From: Treponema sp. UBA4692
Lineage (GTDB): Bacteria > Spirochaetota > Spirochaetia > Treponematales > Treponemataceae
NCBI GenBank assembly: GCA_002404895.1
Contig: DHKO01000005.1
Span: forward strand, 1-22,969
Length of the DNA: 22,969 nucleotides
Direction of reading: 5' to 3'
Shown here: positions 14,788 through 22,444 of the stretch, piece by piece
Layout of the letters: each line of letters opens with the position of its first letter
How positions within the stretch are numbered: the first letter of the stretch is position 1
The notes under the pieces: model-generated
Database searches by the model: none
Told to the model about the DNA's origin: nothing
Seen by the model: the letters and a program-made list of their open reading frames with translations, nothing else
Made by a program: the position numbers and the translations under genes

Positions 14788-14902
14788 GTTTCCGGGCAAA
14801 ATTGCCCGGTCGCTATGTTCAGGATTCGCTAACGCTCATTGCGCCGTTCGCTGCTACGCACTCACTTTGCAACGCTTCGCGTCCTTACCAGCGCTAACGC
14901 TT
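14788..14902 (-). repeat. Dispersed GC-rich intergenic element, inverted copy 5, in the argJ leader
   Basis: Read on the minus strand it has the family layout: GCGTTAGCG, GCGAAGCGTTGC, AATGAGCG, then ATAGCGACCGGGC and a perfect 8-bp hairpin CCGGGCAA-TT-TTGCCCGG (14792-14809). It ends about 20 nt before the argJ ATG and probably lies in the 5' untranslated region. Confidence 0.55.
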
Positions 14903-14938
14903 CAAGAATTATTCATTTGATTGTATAAATATGCAGAT

Positions 14939-14968
14939 ATTATAATTAAATTGTGTATATTTATGCAA
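14939..14968 (-). promoter_or_regulatory. Probable argJ promoter
   Basis: TTGCAT (14963-14968) and TATAAT (14939-14944) on the minus strand are 18 bp apart in a very AT-rich stretch, giving a leader of about 165 nt. No ARG-box could be identified with confidence. Confidence 0.5.
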
Positions 14969-15166
14969 TAATAAAGCGAATTTCTTTAAGTTTTGCTTTC
15001 ATAAAAATGCCGCGCCAGATGCGGAGGCCTTTAGTTGCCGGAAACTTTCTTTTTTAGGAAACAATTTGAAGCAAGTTTTTCTTGATTTTCAAAAAAAGTT
15101 TTCTTGGAAGCGATTTTTCCGGCAATGAGCGCGAGCGAAGCCGAAGCAGCTGGGCATTGTTTTTCA
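14969..15166. other. Intergenic region with a perfect inverted repeat, no gene seen
   Basis: TTGCCGGAAA (15035-15044) and TTTCCGGCAA (15116-15125) are perfect 10-bp complements 71 nt apart. The interior is A/T-rich with runs of T and A. Role unknown; no coding sequence was recognised between argJ and the small membrane-protein gene. Confidence 0.45.
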
Positions 15167-15218
15167 GCAAAAACGCGGAGCTTTACAAAAGCATTGGCGG
15201 CTCCCGAAAATCTCCGCG
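15167..15218 (-). terminator. Terminator of the small membrane-protein gene
   Basis: On the minus strand CGCGGAG (15212-15218) pairs with CTCCGCG (15174-15180), followed by TTTTT (15169-15173). It sits 17 nt beyond the stop codon of the gene at 15235-15537. Confidence 0.65.
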
Positions 15219-15234
15219 CAAAAAAGATAAAATT

Positions 15235-15537
15235 CTATTTGTTTCTGTGAATTTTCTCGACCTCATCAAAGAATCCGTTGCCTTTTCCGTTTGCACGGCG
15301 GTTTGTTCCGAGAACTTTTGACTGAACCTCGCCGGTTTTCCGCATTGAAGAGGCAACTCCTTTTTCCGGCGCAGAAAGCCGCTCGTAATTTGCCTGATAC
15401 TGATAAGGATTGCTCTCGCTAAAATGAAAAACTTTGCTCGAAAGCGCGAGAAAAACGACCACAAACGCGGCAACAAGAAGAATCGCCGCAGTTTTTGCCG
15501 TTTTCAAAATTTTTTTGTCATCGATTGTAACCGTCAT
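15235..15537 (-). CDS. Small single-pass membrane protein of unknown function
   Basis: The 100-residue protein has a polar, basic N-terminus (MTVTIDDKKILKTAKT), one transmembrane helix (AAILLVAAFVVVFLALSS, about residues 17-34) and a hydrophilic, basic tail with YQYQANYERLSAPEKGV. It was not recognised as a known family. It looks real: it ends just before an intrinsic terminator and its ATG lies 6 nt after a -10 box (TAAAAT, 15544-15549). No Shine-Dalgarno is present, which points to a leaderless mRNA. It is divergent from the pseudouridine synthase with only 38 bp between the two starts, so the two promoters overlap and may compete. Confidence 0.7.
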   Translation of the reverse strand: MTVTIDDKKILKTAKTAAILLVAAFVVVFLALSSKVFHFSESNPYQYQANYERLSAPEKGVASSMRKTGEVQSKVLGTNRRANGKGNGFFDEVEKIHRNK

Positions 15538-15540
15538 ATC

Positions 15541-15569
15541 TTGATTTTATTACGAATCATTCATATTTT
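15541..15569 (+). promoter_or_regulatory. Divergent overlapping promoters in a 38-bp gap
   Basis: Plus strand: TTGATT (15541-15546), 17 bp, TATTTT (15564-15569), 6 nt before the ATG at 15576. Minus strand: TAAAAT (15544-15549), 6 nt before the ATG at 15537, with a weak TTTAAA 17 bp upstream. The minus -10 overlaps the plus -35. Confidence 0.55.
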
Positions 15570-15575
15570 AAAGCA

Positions 15576-17249
15576 ATGTTTCCGCCGTTTGATGAAAGCA
15601 AAGCGAAAAAAATTCTCGCGAAAATCTTAAATCTTCTTGAGCAAAAAAAACTTTTTCTGGAGCAGGTCACGCAGGAAAGCGAAGAGCGAAAAAACAGCGC
15701 GGTTATGCTAGGCGCGCTCGTCTGCGTTGATGAAAAAGGAAATGAGATAAATCTCGTGGCAAATTCTGGAATTTCAAAACAGCTTAAATTTGAAAAAAGC
15801 AAAGCCGATGAGGATTTGAAAAGCAACGGCAAAAAAAATTCAAATGACGATTTCGGAATCTCAAGGCAATTAAAGATTGAAAAAAAACTTAATAATGATA
15901 ACTCCGTTGACGATTTCGAAATTTCAAAGCAATTAAAGTTTCTTGAAAATGATAAAGATGACAGCGGCGAGATTGAACGTCAAGAAAATCTTGATGATTT
16001 TGACTTTGTGATTGTGCCGCCGGTTGTGAGCGCGGAAAAAGTGAACGAGGCTCTTTCGAAAAACGACGCGGAGGTTCATCGGCTGACGGAATTAAGAAAT
16101 CAAGCAAAAAAAACGGATTGCTTCGCTGCCGCTTGCGATAATAAAAACCACGATGACGGTATTTCAGCCGCACGAAAAGACGAAGTTTCGCCAGCTGGAG
16201 ATAATGAAATCAAAAAAAATCAGATCTATATGGAAGAAATCAATCAGAAACTTCACAGGCTTTGCAATGAGTCGCTTGAAAAAGTCGAGCTGCTTTATGA
16301 TTTTGCCTGCGCCGACGGAAAAATCCGAAATCTGAAAGATATTTGCAGAACGCGCCTGAACGGAAAATTTCCGCCGACAGGAACAGGCGACTGCACGGCT
16401 CCAAAACTTTTGAGCTACGCTTTTTCTCACGGACTTACGCCGGTTTCGCTTGCGGAAACGATTTTCAGGCAAAGCGACAAAAACGAGAGCGCAGAACTTA
16501 AAGAAAATAACAAAAACGAAGAAATCGAGCTTGTTCCGCCTTGCGACACACGCTGCAAAATTATTCTGCCTGAAATCTTAGGACTTGAAATTCTTTACCG
16601 CGACGAGGCAATCGTTGTTGTGAACAAGCAGAGCGGGCTTTTGAGCGTTCCCGGGCGCGGACCTGAAAAAATCGGCTCTGTTGAGACGAGGCTCAGGCAG
16701 CTTTTTCCAAACTGCATAAAGCAGCCGGCGGTTCACAGGCTGGACATGGAAACTTCCGGTCTGATGATTCTTGCGCTCACAAAAGAAGCACACAGAAAGA
16801 TGAATCAGGAATTTGAAAACCGCGAAGTAAAAAAAGAATACACAGCTCTTCTGGACGGAATTCTCGCGAAAAAAGGCTTTCAAAACGAAGGCGAAATGGA
16901 GCTTTATTTTAGGCTTGATGTTGAAAACCGGCCGCATCAAATTTGGGACAGAGAAAACGGGAAAAAAGCGGTAACACAATGGAAAATTCTGGACGTTGAG
17001 CGTTACCGCGCGCCGGACGGAACGATGAGAAACGCAACAAGAGTCTTGTTTATTCCGCATACAGGAAGAACGCACCAGCTCAGGCTTGCAAGCGCGGACA
17101 CTCACGGTTTTGGAACGCCGATAATCGGAGACACGCTTTACGGAAAATGCGCGGAAGGCGAGCGACTTCTTCTGCACGCTAGCAAAATTGAATTTTCGCA
17201 TCCGGTAACTGGCGAAAAAATGATTTTTGAAAATGAAGCTCCGTTCTAA
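15576..17249 (+). CDS. RluA-family pseudouridine synthase, long form with repeat insert
   Basis: This enzyme converts a uridine in rRNA or tRNA to pseudouridine. The C-terminal half (from about 335) is the RluA catalytic domain: LYRDEAIVVVNKQSGLLSVP, catalytic HRLDMETSGLMI (D390), IPHTGRTHQLR and GDTLYG. The N-terminal part belongs to the long RluA subfamily, seen in FLEQVTQESEERKNSAVMLG (28-47), FVIVPPVV (144-151) and PPTGTGDCTAPKLLSYAF (266-283). Between residues 65 and 143 lies a charged low-complexity insert with three ISKQLKF/I-like copies (66, 95, 116). At 557 residues it is longer than the short RluA/RluD forms. The ATG lacks a Shine-Dalgarno and lies 6 nt past a -10 box. The exact RNA site is unknown. 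Confidence 0.88.
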   Translation: MFPPFDESKAKKILAKILNLLEQKKLFLEQVTQESEERKNSAVMLGALVCVDEKGNEINLVANSGISKQLKFEKSKADEDLKSNGKKNSNDDFGISRQLKIEKKLNNDNSVDDFEISKQLKFLENDKDDSGEIERQENLDDFDFVIVPPVVSAEKVNEALSKNDAEVHRLTELRNQAKKTDCFAAACDNKNHDDGISAARKDEVSPAGDNEIKKNQIYMEEINQKLHRLCNESLEKVELLYDFACADGKIRNLKDICRTRLNGKFPPTGTGDCTAPKLLSYAFSHGLTPVSLAETIFRQSDKNESAELKENNKNEEIELVPPCDTRCKIILPEILGLEILYRDEAIVVVNKQSGLLSVPGRGPEKIGSVETRLRQLFPNCIKQPAVHRLDMETSGLMILALTKEAHRKMNQEFENREVKKEYTALLDGILAKKGFQNEGEMELYFRLDVENRPHQIWDRENGKKAVTQWKILDVERYRAPDGTMRNATRVLFIPHTGRTHQLRLASADTHGFGTPIIGDTLYGKCAEGERLLLHASKIEFSHPVTGEKMIFENEAPF

Positions 17250-17540
17250 TAAAGCGTTTTTTTAAGGGCGAAGCCCTAGGAGAATGTGGGGGCGGCTCAA
17301 CGGCGGAGCAAGCGCGGCAAAGTGCAACGCTGGCAGGAATCGTAAAAAAAATTGCGCGAGCAATTTTAGCGAGCCTCTTGACTGCTGAGCTAAGAGTGAA
17401 AGACTTTTTCCCTAAAATATTTCGTTTTATCTGTTTTGTCGAGTTTCCAAACAATGTGCTTTTAAATTCAAATTTTCCCCTTAACTTTCCTAAAATTCCT
17501 TCCAATTGAAAACACGACTTTTTTGTGATAATTTTAATGA
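17250..17540. other. Gap with GC-rich repeat-like segment and hairpin
   Basis: From 17261 to about 17340 the sequence is GC-rich (AGGGCGAAGCCCT, GGCGGAGCAAGCGCGGC) and resembles a degraded dispersed element without its anchors. A perfect hairpin AAAATTGC-GCGA-GCAATTTT lies at 17348-17367. The remainder is AT-rich and leads to the next promoter. No gene was seen. Confidence 0.45.
17506..17534 (+). promoter_or_regulatory. Promoter of the AICAR transformylase gene
   Basis: TTGAAA (17506-17511), 17 bp, TAATTT (17529-17534). The ATG begins 6 nt after the -10 box and there is no Shine-Dalgarno, so the mRNA may be leaderless. Confidence 0.55.
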
Positions 17541-18713
17541 ATGAAAGAACTTGAACTAAAATACGGATGCAATCCAAACCAGAAGCCTGCAAGGGTTTTT
17601 ATGGATGAAGGCGATCTTCCAATCACAGTTTTGAACGGAAGACCTGGTTATATCAACTTGCTTGACGCTCTGAACGGCTGGCAGCTTGTAAAAGAGCTTA
17701 AAGAAGCGACCGGACTTCCTGCGGCGACAAGCTTTAAGCACGTTTCTCCTGCTGGAGCGGCTGTCGGAAAGCCTTTGAGCGACACCTTAAAGCAAATTTA
17801 TTTCACAGACGATGTTGAGCTTACTCCGTTGGCTTGCGCTTATGCACGTGCGCGCGGAGCTGACAGAATGTCGAGCTTCGGAGATTTTATCTCTTTGAGC
17901 GATGAATGTGATGAGGCGACTGCGCTTTTAATCAAAAAAGAAGTTTCTGACGGAATTATCGCGCCGTCTTATTCGCCAAAAGCACTGGAAATTTTAAAGG
18001 CTAAGAAAAAGGGAAATTACTGCGTAATCCAGATTGATCCGAATTATGTTCCGCCTGCGACAGAAGTCAAGCAGGTTTTCGGCGTGAAATTTGAGCAGGG
18101 ACACAACTTCCTAAAAATCGATGAAAGCTGCCTTTCAAACATTGTCACAAAAAACAAGACTTTGACAGAAGATGACAAGCACAACCTGATTATCGCGCTG
18201 ATTACGCTTAAATACACACAGTCAAATTCTGTTTGCTACGTGAAAGACGGGCAGGCAATCGGAATCGGAGCCGGACAGCAGAGCCGCGTTCACTGCACAA
18301 GACTCGCAGGACAAAAGGCTGACAACTGGTGGCTTCGCCAGTCTCCTAAAGTTCTCGGATTGCAGTTCGTTGACAACATCAAGCGCGCTGACAGAGACAA
18401 CGCAATCGATGTTTACATCGGACCTGAGCATGACGACGTTCTTGCAGAGGGAAAATGGCAGACTCTCTTCAAAGTCAAGCCGGAAGTTTTCACAGACGCT
18501 GAAAAAGCCGACTGGATTTCTAAAAATACAAATGTCGCGCTTGGAAGCGATGCTTTCTTCCCGTTCGGAGACAACATTGAGCGCGCGAAGAAATCCGGCG
18601 TTACAGTTATTGCCGAGCCGGGCGGTTCAGTGCGCGACGACCAGGTTATTGAGACTTGCGATAAGTACAACATGGTTATGTGCTTCAACGGAATCAGACT
18701 GTTCCATCACTAA
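17541..18713 (+). CDS. purH: Stand-alone AICAR transformylase (PurH-type formyltransferase domain)
   Basis: The enzyme formylates AICAR with 10-formyltetrahydrofolate to FAICAR, the penultimate step of IMP synthesis. At 390 residues it matches only the transformylase part of PurH; the IMP cyclohydrolase domain (about 200 residues at the N-terminus of bifunctional PurH) is absent. Key features are ELKYGCNPNQKPA at the start, the catalytic Lys-His pair in SFKHVSPAGAAVG (K66, H67), YTQSNSVCYVKDGQAIGIGA, GQQSRVHCTRLAG and the C-terminal EPGGSVRDD then FNGIRLFHH. The final cyclisation must be done by another protein (separate PurO or PurH-N type), not seen here. Stand-alone forms are known in some anaerobes and spirochaetes. 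A good terminator follows. Confidence 0.92.
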   Translation: MKELELKYGCNPNQKPARVFMDEGDLPITVLNGRPGYINLLDALNGWQLVKELKEATGLPAATSFKHVSPAGAAVGKPLSDTLKQIYFTDDVELTPLACAYARARGADRMSSFGDFISLSDECDEATALLIKKEVSDGIIAPSYSPKALEILKAKKKGNYCVIQIDPNYVPPATEVKQVFGVKFEQGHNFLKIDESCLSNIVTKNKTLTEDDKHNLIIALITLKYTQSNSVCYVKDGQAIGIGAGQQSRVHCTRLAGQKADNWWLRQSPKVLGLQFVDNIKRADRDNAIDVYIGPEHDDVLAEGKWQTLFKVKPEVFTDAEKADWISKNTNVALGSDAFFPFGDNIERAKKSGVTVIAEPGGSVRDDQVIETCDKYNMVMCFNGIRLFHH

Positions 18714-18737
18714 TCGATAACTGTTTTTTGATTTTTG

Positions 18738-18767
18738 AACGCTCTCTTTTTGAGGGCGTTTTTTTTT
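18738..18767 (+). terminator. Intrinsic terminator of the purH-like gene
   Basis: AACGCTCTC (18738-18746), loop TTTTT, GAGGGCGTT (18752-18760), then seven T. One mismatch (T-G) in a 9-bp stem. Confidence 0.9.
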
Positions 18768-18824
18768 GCTTTCCGCCAATGTTTTTCCTCATCTTTCCGC
18801 TGTTTTTTTATTTTTGCCAATCAA

Positions 18825-18853
18825 TTTTCAATCAGAAGAATTTTCGTTAGAAT
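18825..18853 (+). promoter_or_regulatory. Probable promoter of the large lipoprotein gene
   Basis: TTTTCA (18825-18830), 17 bp, TAGAAT (18848-18853), 8 nt before the ATG at 18862. No Shine-Dalgarno is seen. Confidence 0.4.
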
Positions 18854-18861
18854 CATATTCT

Positions 18862-21426
18862 ATGAAAATTTTCAGAAAAATCTTCTCTCTTTCGCTCACG
18901 GCAATTTTTGCTGGAATTGTTTCAATTACTTCATTTTCATGCGCGACAACAAAACTTTTTGAAACCGACGCTGATTATTATCAGAGCGTAATCAATTCTT
19001 TCAACAGTCCGGCTTATAATTACATCTCGAGCAAGGAAAAATCCGAAAACGTTAATAAAATTTCGGTCGAAAACAAATTTCCAAAAAAAGTCTACGTGAA
19101 AACTTTGACGCAGACTTTTATGAAAGGCTGGCAGTTTGTGATTTCTGACGGAAGAATCTACGCGAAAAAAGACGGCGAACCTGAATGGAAGCTTTTCACA
19201 AAGGACGGAAAACCGAAAAAAGCCGAAAGCATCTGCGAAATTTACGGAGACGGCGACTGTCTTTTTGCCTTTGACAACGCCGGAAAACTCTACAAGCTCT
19301 ACACTGAAAAAACGACAGTCGATAAAACTTTTAAATGGGTGGAAAATTTCGGCTGGCCGCAAAAAACTCAGCTTGTGCAAAACGCGCTCGTTGCGGAAAA
19401 CCGTGGATGGGCAATGGGAACAAGGCGGCGCGATGTCTTATGGTACGAAGACATTTTTGGAAACGAGCATCACTACGGCACAATGGGGCTTGAAACAATC
19501 TATTTTCTTGCAAAAGACGGCCAGAGAATTCTTTTTACAGACTCTGGCTTGCCTAACGATTTTTCAAAAAGCATCGAAAATCCAGAGCACGGGAGATTTA
19601 TAGCCAGAAGCATTTCAAATTCTGCCTCAACGCTTTTCTTGATTGGAGACGACGGCACAATGTACACAAGGCTAATCGATTTTGACACGATGGGCTGCGA
19701 CCCTATGTTTTTCAAATACACATACAAAAAAGAGCCGCAGAAATATTCCGGCGCAGAATATCTCTCAAACTACGCTCCGTGGGGGCTTCCTGCTGAGCCG
19801 TGGAAAAAAGAGCCGCCGATAAAGCTTGAAGGAAAGGCGCGGCTTTCCCGCTTCATTTCGATTCATCAGAATGGACAAGGAAATTCCGCGCGCGAGCTGC
19901 GGGTTGCCGGCACAAACAAGGACGGCGTGAAAGGTTATTATTACAAGCAGATTGCAAATGAAATCTGGAATTTCAAGCCGGCTCCGCTCAATTTTGCTGA
20001 AAGCGACTTTCTTACAGGCGACGCAAAACGAGGAAATTCAACGGATTTATCTTTTGAAGGCTATCTGACTCAAAACGGAAACAGGAATGACAGCATTGAA
20101 ATTTCAACCGATGATTTTTCTCTTACAAGCGAAGGAGAATTTCATCTAAAATTCAAGATGAAAAAAGACGGCTGGAACGAGGAAAAAACGCTGAAGCTGC
20201 ACAATGTTGCGCAATGGACTTACGCGACAAGAATCGAGCCGGGCTATGACGGAACTGCGATGTATTATTTTGTCACTCCGGATTTTGACGAGACGCTTTT
20301 TGAAACAGAGCACGAGGAATTCAACTCGCTCTTGAAGTCGATTTTTGACGGAAGCGACAAAAAAAATTTCGTCTTTACGGCGGCGGCAACTACAAATTAT
20401 CTTGAGCTTTACGGAAACGGCCAGACAGGAAAAAAAGTCCAGTTCAAAATCTTCCTTGCAAAAAAAGAGAAAGCAGCTGGAGCAGAGTACAAAGATTTTG
20501 TCAGCCCTGACACTTACAAGGCGTTCACGACATTTTTGCAGTACAGCTCAGACTCTTACAATGATGAAAATCTGATTGTTGCTCCAAAAGAAGCTTACAG
20601 TCAGGAAAATCTTTCTGAAATAAACGAGAAAATCGAAAACAATGCGAACTACAGAAGATTTATAAACGGCGAGCTGAAAACTTACAAAAAATATATGAAA
20701 AAATCGAATCTTTCGCGCTGGAGCTACAATTTTGTCGATTTAATCACGACGGTAACGCTTTTGAATCAGATTGATTTCCCGAAAATCAAGACAATGACAA
20801 GTTTCGGCGGAAGGCTTCTAAAATCAAATGCGGAAAATTTCAAGTCTTTCTATGAATACCGCTCGCTCACGGCTCCGCATATTATTCAGCTTGTTGACCT
20901 GCGCCTGAAAGAATATGAAAATCTCGCAAAATCGGTGGAAAACAACGGAGTCGCGGTTCTTCCAGCCCGCCTGAAAAATTCATATACAGAATATTTTGAT
21001 GAAGTTTTCATTCCGGCAGCGATTCAGGGCGAAACTCCAAAAATCAGCAAAATCTCCTCGCTTTCAAGACTCGACACTCTTCCGATGTATCCGGGATTTT
21101 ATCTTGCAATTGGCGAGAACAAAAATGAGCAGTCAGTCGTTGTTGTCGCGAAAAAAGCTGCGGACGAAATCTTCAAGCGCGGAAAAAAGAACAACTCGTT
21201 TGAAAATCTTAAAAAGAAGCCTTTGAAAATTAAAGTTAATTTCATCGCGGAAAAAGGAAAATCGAAATACCTCGGCTCGATTGCCGACATCAGCTTTATC
21301 GAAAAAAAGAGCGGACAGCTCACTTGGGACGGAGAGACAATGAAAATCACAGTCGGGCATTTTCTGCTAAAGAAAACGCTTTTTGAAGGAAAATCTGATT
21401 TTCACCAGAATAAATATCAGAACTAA
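18862..21426 (+). CDS. Large lipoprotein of unknown function
   Basis: I chose ATG 18862 because MKIFRKIFSLSLTAIFAGIV then SITSFSC is a lipoprotein signal peptide with a spirochaete-type lipobox (Cys27). The in-frame ATG at 18766 would add 32 residues overlapping the preceding terminator region. The mature part (about 830 residues) should be anchored to a membrane on its periplasmic or outer face. It is rich in aromatic and charged residues, with several segments reading like beta-strands carrying YTEKTTVDKTFKWVENFGWP and GDDGTMYTRLIDFDTMG, suggestive of a beta-propeller-like N-terminal half. A more helical part follows (about 590-740: ENLSEINEKIENNANYRRFI). No family was recognised. It stands between a terminated purH-like gene and the HAD hydrolase and may share a transcript with the latter. 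Confidence 0.8.
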   Translation: MKIFRKIFSLSLTAIFAGIVSITSFSCATTKLFETDADYYQSVINSFNSPAYNYISSKEKSENVNKISVENKFPKKVYVKTLTQTFMKGWQFVISDGRIYAKKDGEPEWKLFTKDGKPKKAESICEIYGDGDCLFAFDNAGKLYKLYTEKTTVDKTFKWVENFGWPQKTQLVQNALVAENRGWAMGTRRRDVLWYEDIFGNEHHYGTMGLETIYFLAKDGQRILFTDSGLPNDFSKSIENPEHGRFIARSISNSASTLFLIGDDGTMYTRLIDFDTMGCDPMFFKYTYKKEPQKYSGAEYLSNYAPWGLPAEPWKKEPPIKLEGKARLSRFISIHQNGQGNSARELRVAGTNKDGVKGYYYKQIANEIWNFKPAPLNFAESDFLTGDAKRGNSTDLSFEGYLTQNGNRNDSIEISTDDFSLTSEGEFHLKFKMKKDGWNEEKTLKLHNVAQWTYATRIEPGYDGTAMYYFVTPDFDETLFETEHEEFNSLLKSIFDGSDKKNFVFTAAATTNYLELYGNGQTGKKVQFKIFLAKKEKAAGAEYKDFVSPDTYKAFTTFLQYSSDSYNDENLIVAPKEAYSQENLSEINEKIENNANYRRFINGELKTYKKYMKKSNLSRWSYNFVDLITTVTLLNQIDFPKIKTMTSFGGRLLKSNAENFKSFYEYRSLTAPHIIQLVDLRLKEYENLAKSVENNGVAVLPARLKNSYTEYFDEVFIPAAIQGETPKISKISSLSRLDTLPMYPGFYLAIGENKNEQSVVVVAKKAADEIFKRGKKNNSFENLKKKPLKIKVNFIAEKGKSKYLGSIADISFIEKKSGQLTWDGETMKITVGHFLLKKTLFEGKSDFHQNKYQN

Positions 21427-21545
21427 AGCCAGACTCAAATCTGCGAAGCGAAATCTGATTGAAATCAATAGAAGAACTAAACAAAATCTGATTAAAATCA
21501 GGACAAAACGGAATAAAATCTGAGAAATGAAATCTGCGGAACAAA
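21427..21545 (+). repeat. Degenerate AAATCTG repeats between lipoprotein and HAD gene
   Basis: AAATCTG occurs at 21437, 21451, 21484, 21516 and 21530, giving spacings of 14, 33, 32 and 14 bp. Two copies extend to AAATCTGATTGAAATCA and AAATCTGATTAAAATCA. The purpose is unknown; it may be a decayed tandem repeat. Confidence 0.4.
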
Positions 21546-21564
21546 AACAAAAAAAGGAAAAATC

Positions 21565-22230
21565 ATGCAAAAACCGAATCTTTCTAATTTTGACTATCTT
21601 CTTTGGGATTTGGACGGAACGCTTACGGCTTCCGCTCCGGGAATCATAAACTGCGTGAAGTACGCGCTAAGCTCAATCGGAATCGATGAAAACGACATGG
21701 CTAAGCTGAATCTTTTTATCGGGCCGCCGCTTTCTGAGTCGTTCCAGAAAATTTACGGATTTTCAAAGGAAAAATCGCTGGAGCTTGTCGCAAAATATCA
21801 GGAACGCTACACGAAAAAAGGAATTTGGGAAAATTCGCTTTTTGACGGAATCAAGGAAACGCTCGCCGCCCTTAAAGCGAAAGGAAAGCATCTGATTGTC
21901 GCGACGGCGAAGCCTGAAATCTATATGAATCCGATTATCGAGAAATTTGGAATCGCGGATTTTTTTGAATTTGCGGGCGGCGCGGACTTGAAAATTGGAC
22001 GCGATGCGAAAGACCAAGTGATTTCTTACGTCGTAGAAAAATGCAAGCTTGAAGACGAAGTTGAAAAAGGCCGCGTTCTGATGATTGGAGACCGCAACAA
22101 CGACATTGAAGGCGCTCACAAAAACAAAATTCCGTGCTGCGCTTGTCTTTGGGGCTACGGAAATATGGAAGAATTTGAAAAATACCATGCCGACTTTGTG
22201 ATTGAAAAGCCGGAAGATTTGCTGGTTTAA
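21565..22230 (+). CDS. HAD hydrolase, phosphoglycolate phosphatase-like
   Basis: The 221-residue cytoplasmic phosphatase has all four HAD motifs: DLDGTLT (motif I, nucleophile Asp and acid-base Asp), VATAKPE (motif II, Thr), KDQVI (motif III, Lys) and GDRNNDIEGA (motif IV, metal-binding Asp pair). A helical C1 cap lies between motif I and II (LFIGPPLSESFQKIYGFSKE). The FIGPPL and cap pattern match the Gph/PGP-like subfamily, for which 2-phosphoglycolate is one substrate, but HAD caps are promiscuous, so the substrate is uncertain. ATG 21565 follows an AAGGA site. The upstream neighbour is the lipoprotein gene; an intrinsic terminator follows. Confidence 0.88.
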   Translation: MQKPNLSNFDYLLWDLDGTLTASAPGIINCVKYALSSIGIDENDMAKLNLFIGPPLSESFQKIYGFSKEKSLELVAKYQERYTKKGIWENSLFDGIKETLAALKAKGKHLIVATAKPEIYMNPIIEKFGIADFFEFAGGADLKIGRDAKDQVISYVVEKCKLEDEVEKGRVLMIGDRNNDIEGAHKNKIPCCACLWGYGNMEEFEKYHADFVIEKPEDLLV

Positions 22231-22250
22231 GGATTTGTGATTTAAAATAG

Positions 22251-22297
22251 AAAACGGCAGCCGCTTCATCACCAAATGAAGCTTGGCCGCCGTTTTT
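22251..22297. terminator. Bidirectional terminator between HAD gene and serA
   Basis: AAAACGGC(A)GC and CTTCAT (22251-22269) pair with ATGAAG and GC(C)GCCGTTTT (22276-22294), followed by further T. The stem has small internal mismatches. On the minus strand it is followed by TTTTCTATTTT. Confidence 0.8.
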
Positions 22298-22319
22298 TTA
22301 TATTTTCGGATTTTTACAA

Positions 22320-22403
22320 TTTCGGCAATTCATAAAAAATGAAAAAACTGCCGAAACTGTTTCTAAATTCTGAAAGGATTTTTAACCGGAAAATTTCTGG
22401 TTA
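22320..22403 (-). other. Two small inverted repeats downstream of serA
   Basis: TTTCGGCA (22320-22327) pairs with TGCCGAAA (22349-22356), and TAACC (22383-22387) extended by GGAAA/TTTCT pairs with GGTTA (22399-22403). They lie in the short gap after the serA stop and may be 3'-end structures. Nothing else was seen in 22298-22444. Confidence 0.4.
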
Positions 22404-22444
22404 TGCAAAGGAATTTTTCGGTTTGCGACTAATCTGCTTAAAAA

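Noticed and set aside
18766..18861. Longer lipoprotein start at 18766
   Set aside because: It overlaps the end of the purH terminator and would bury the lipoprotein signal peptide; ATG 18862 gives a correct leader and lipobox.
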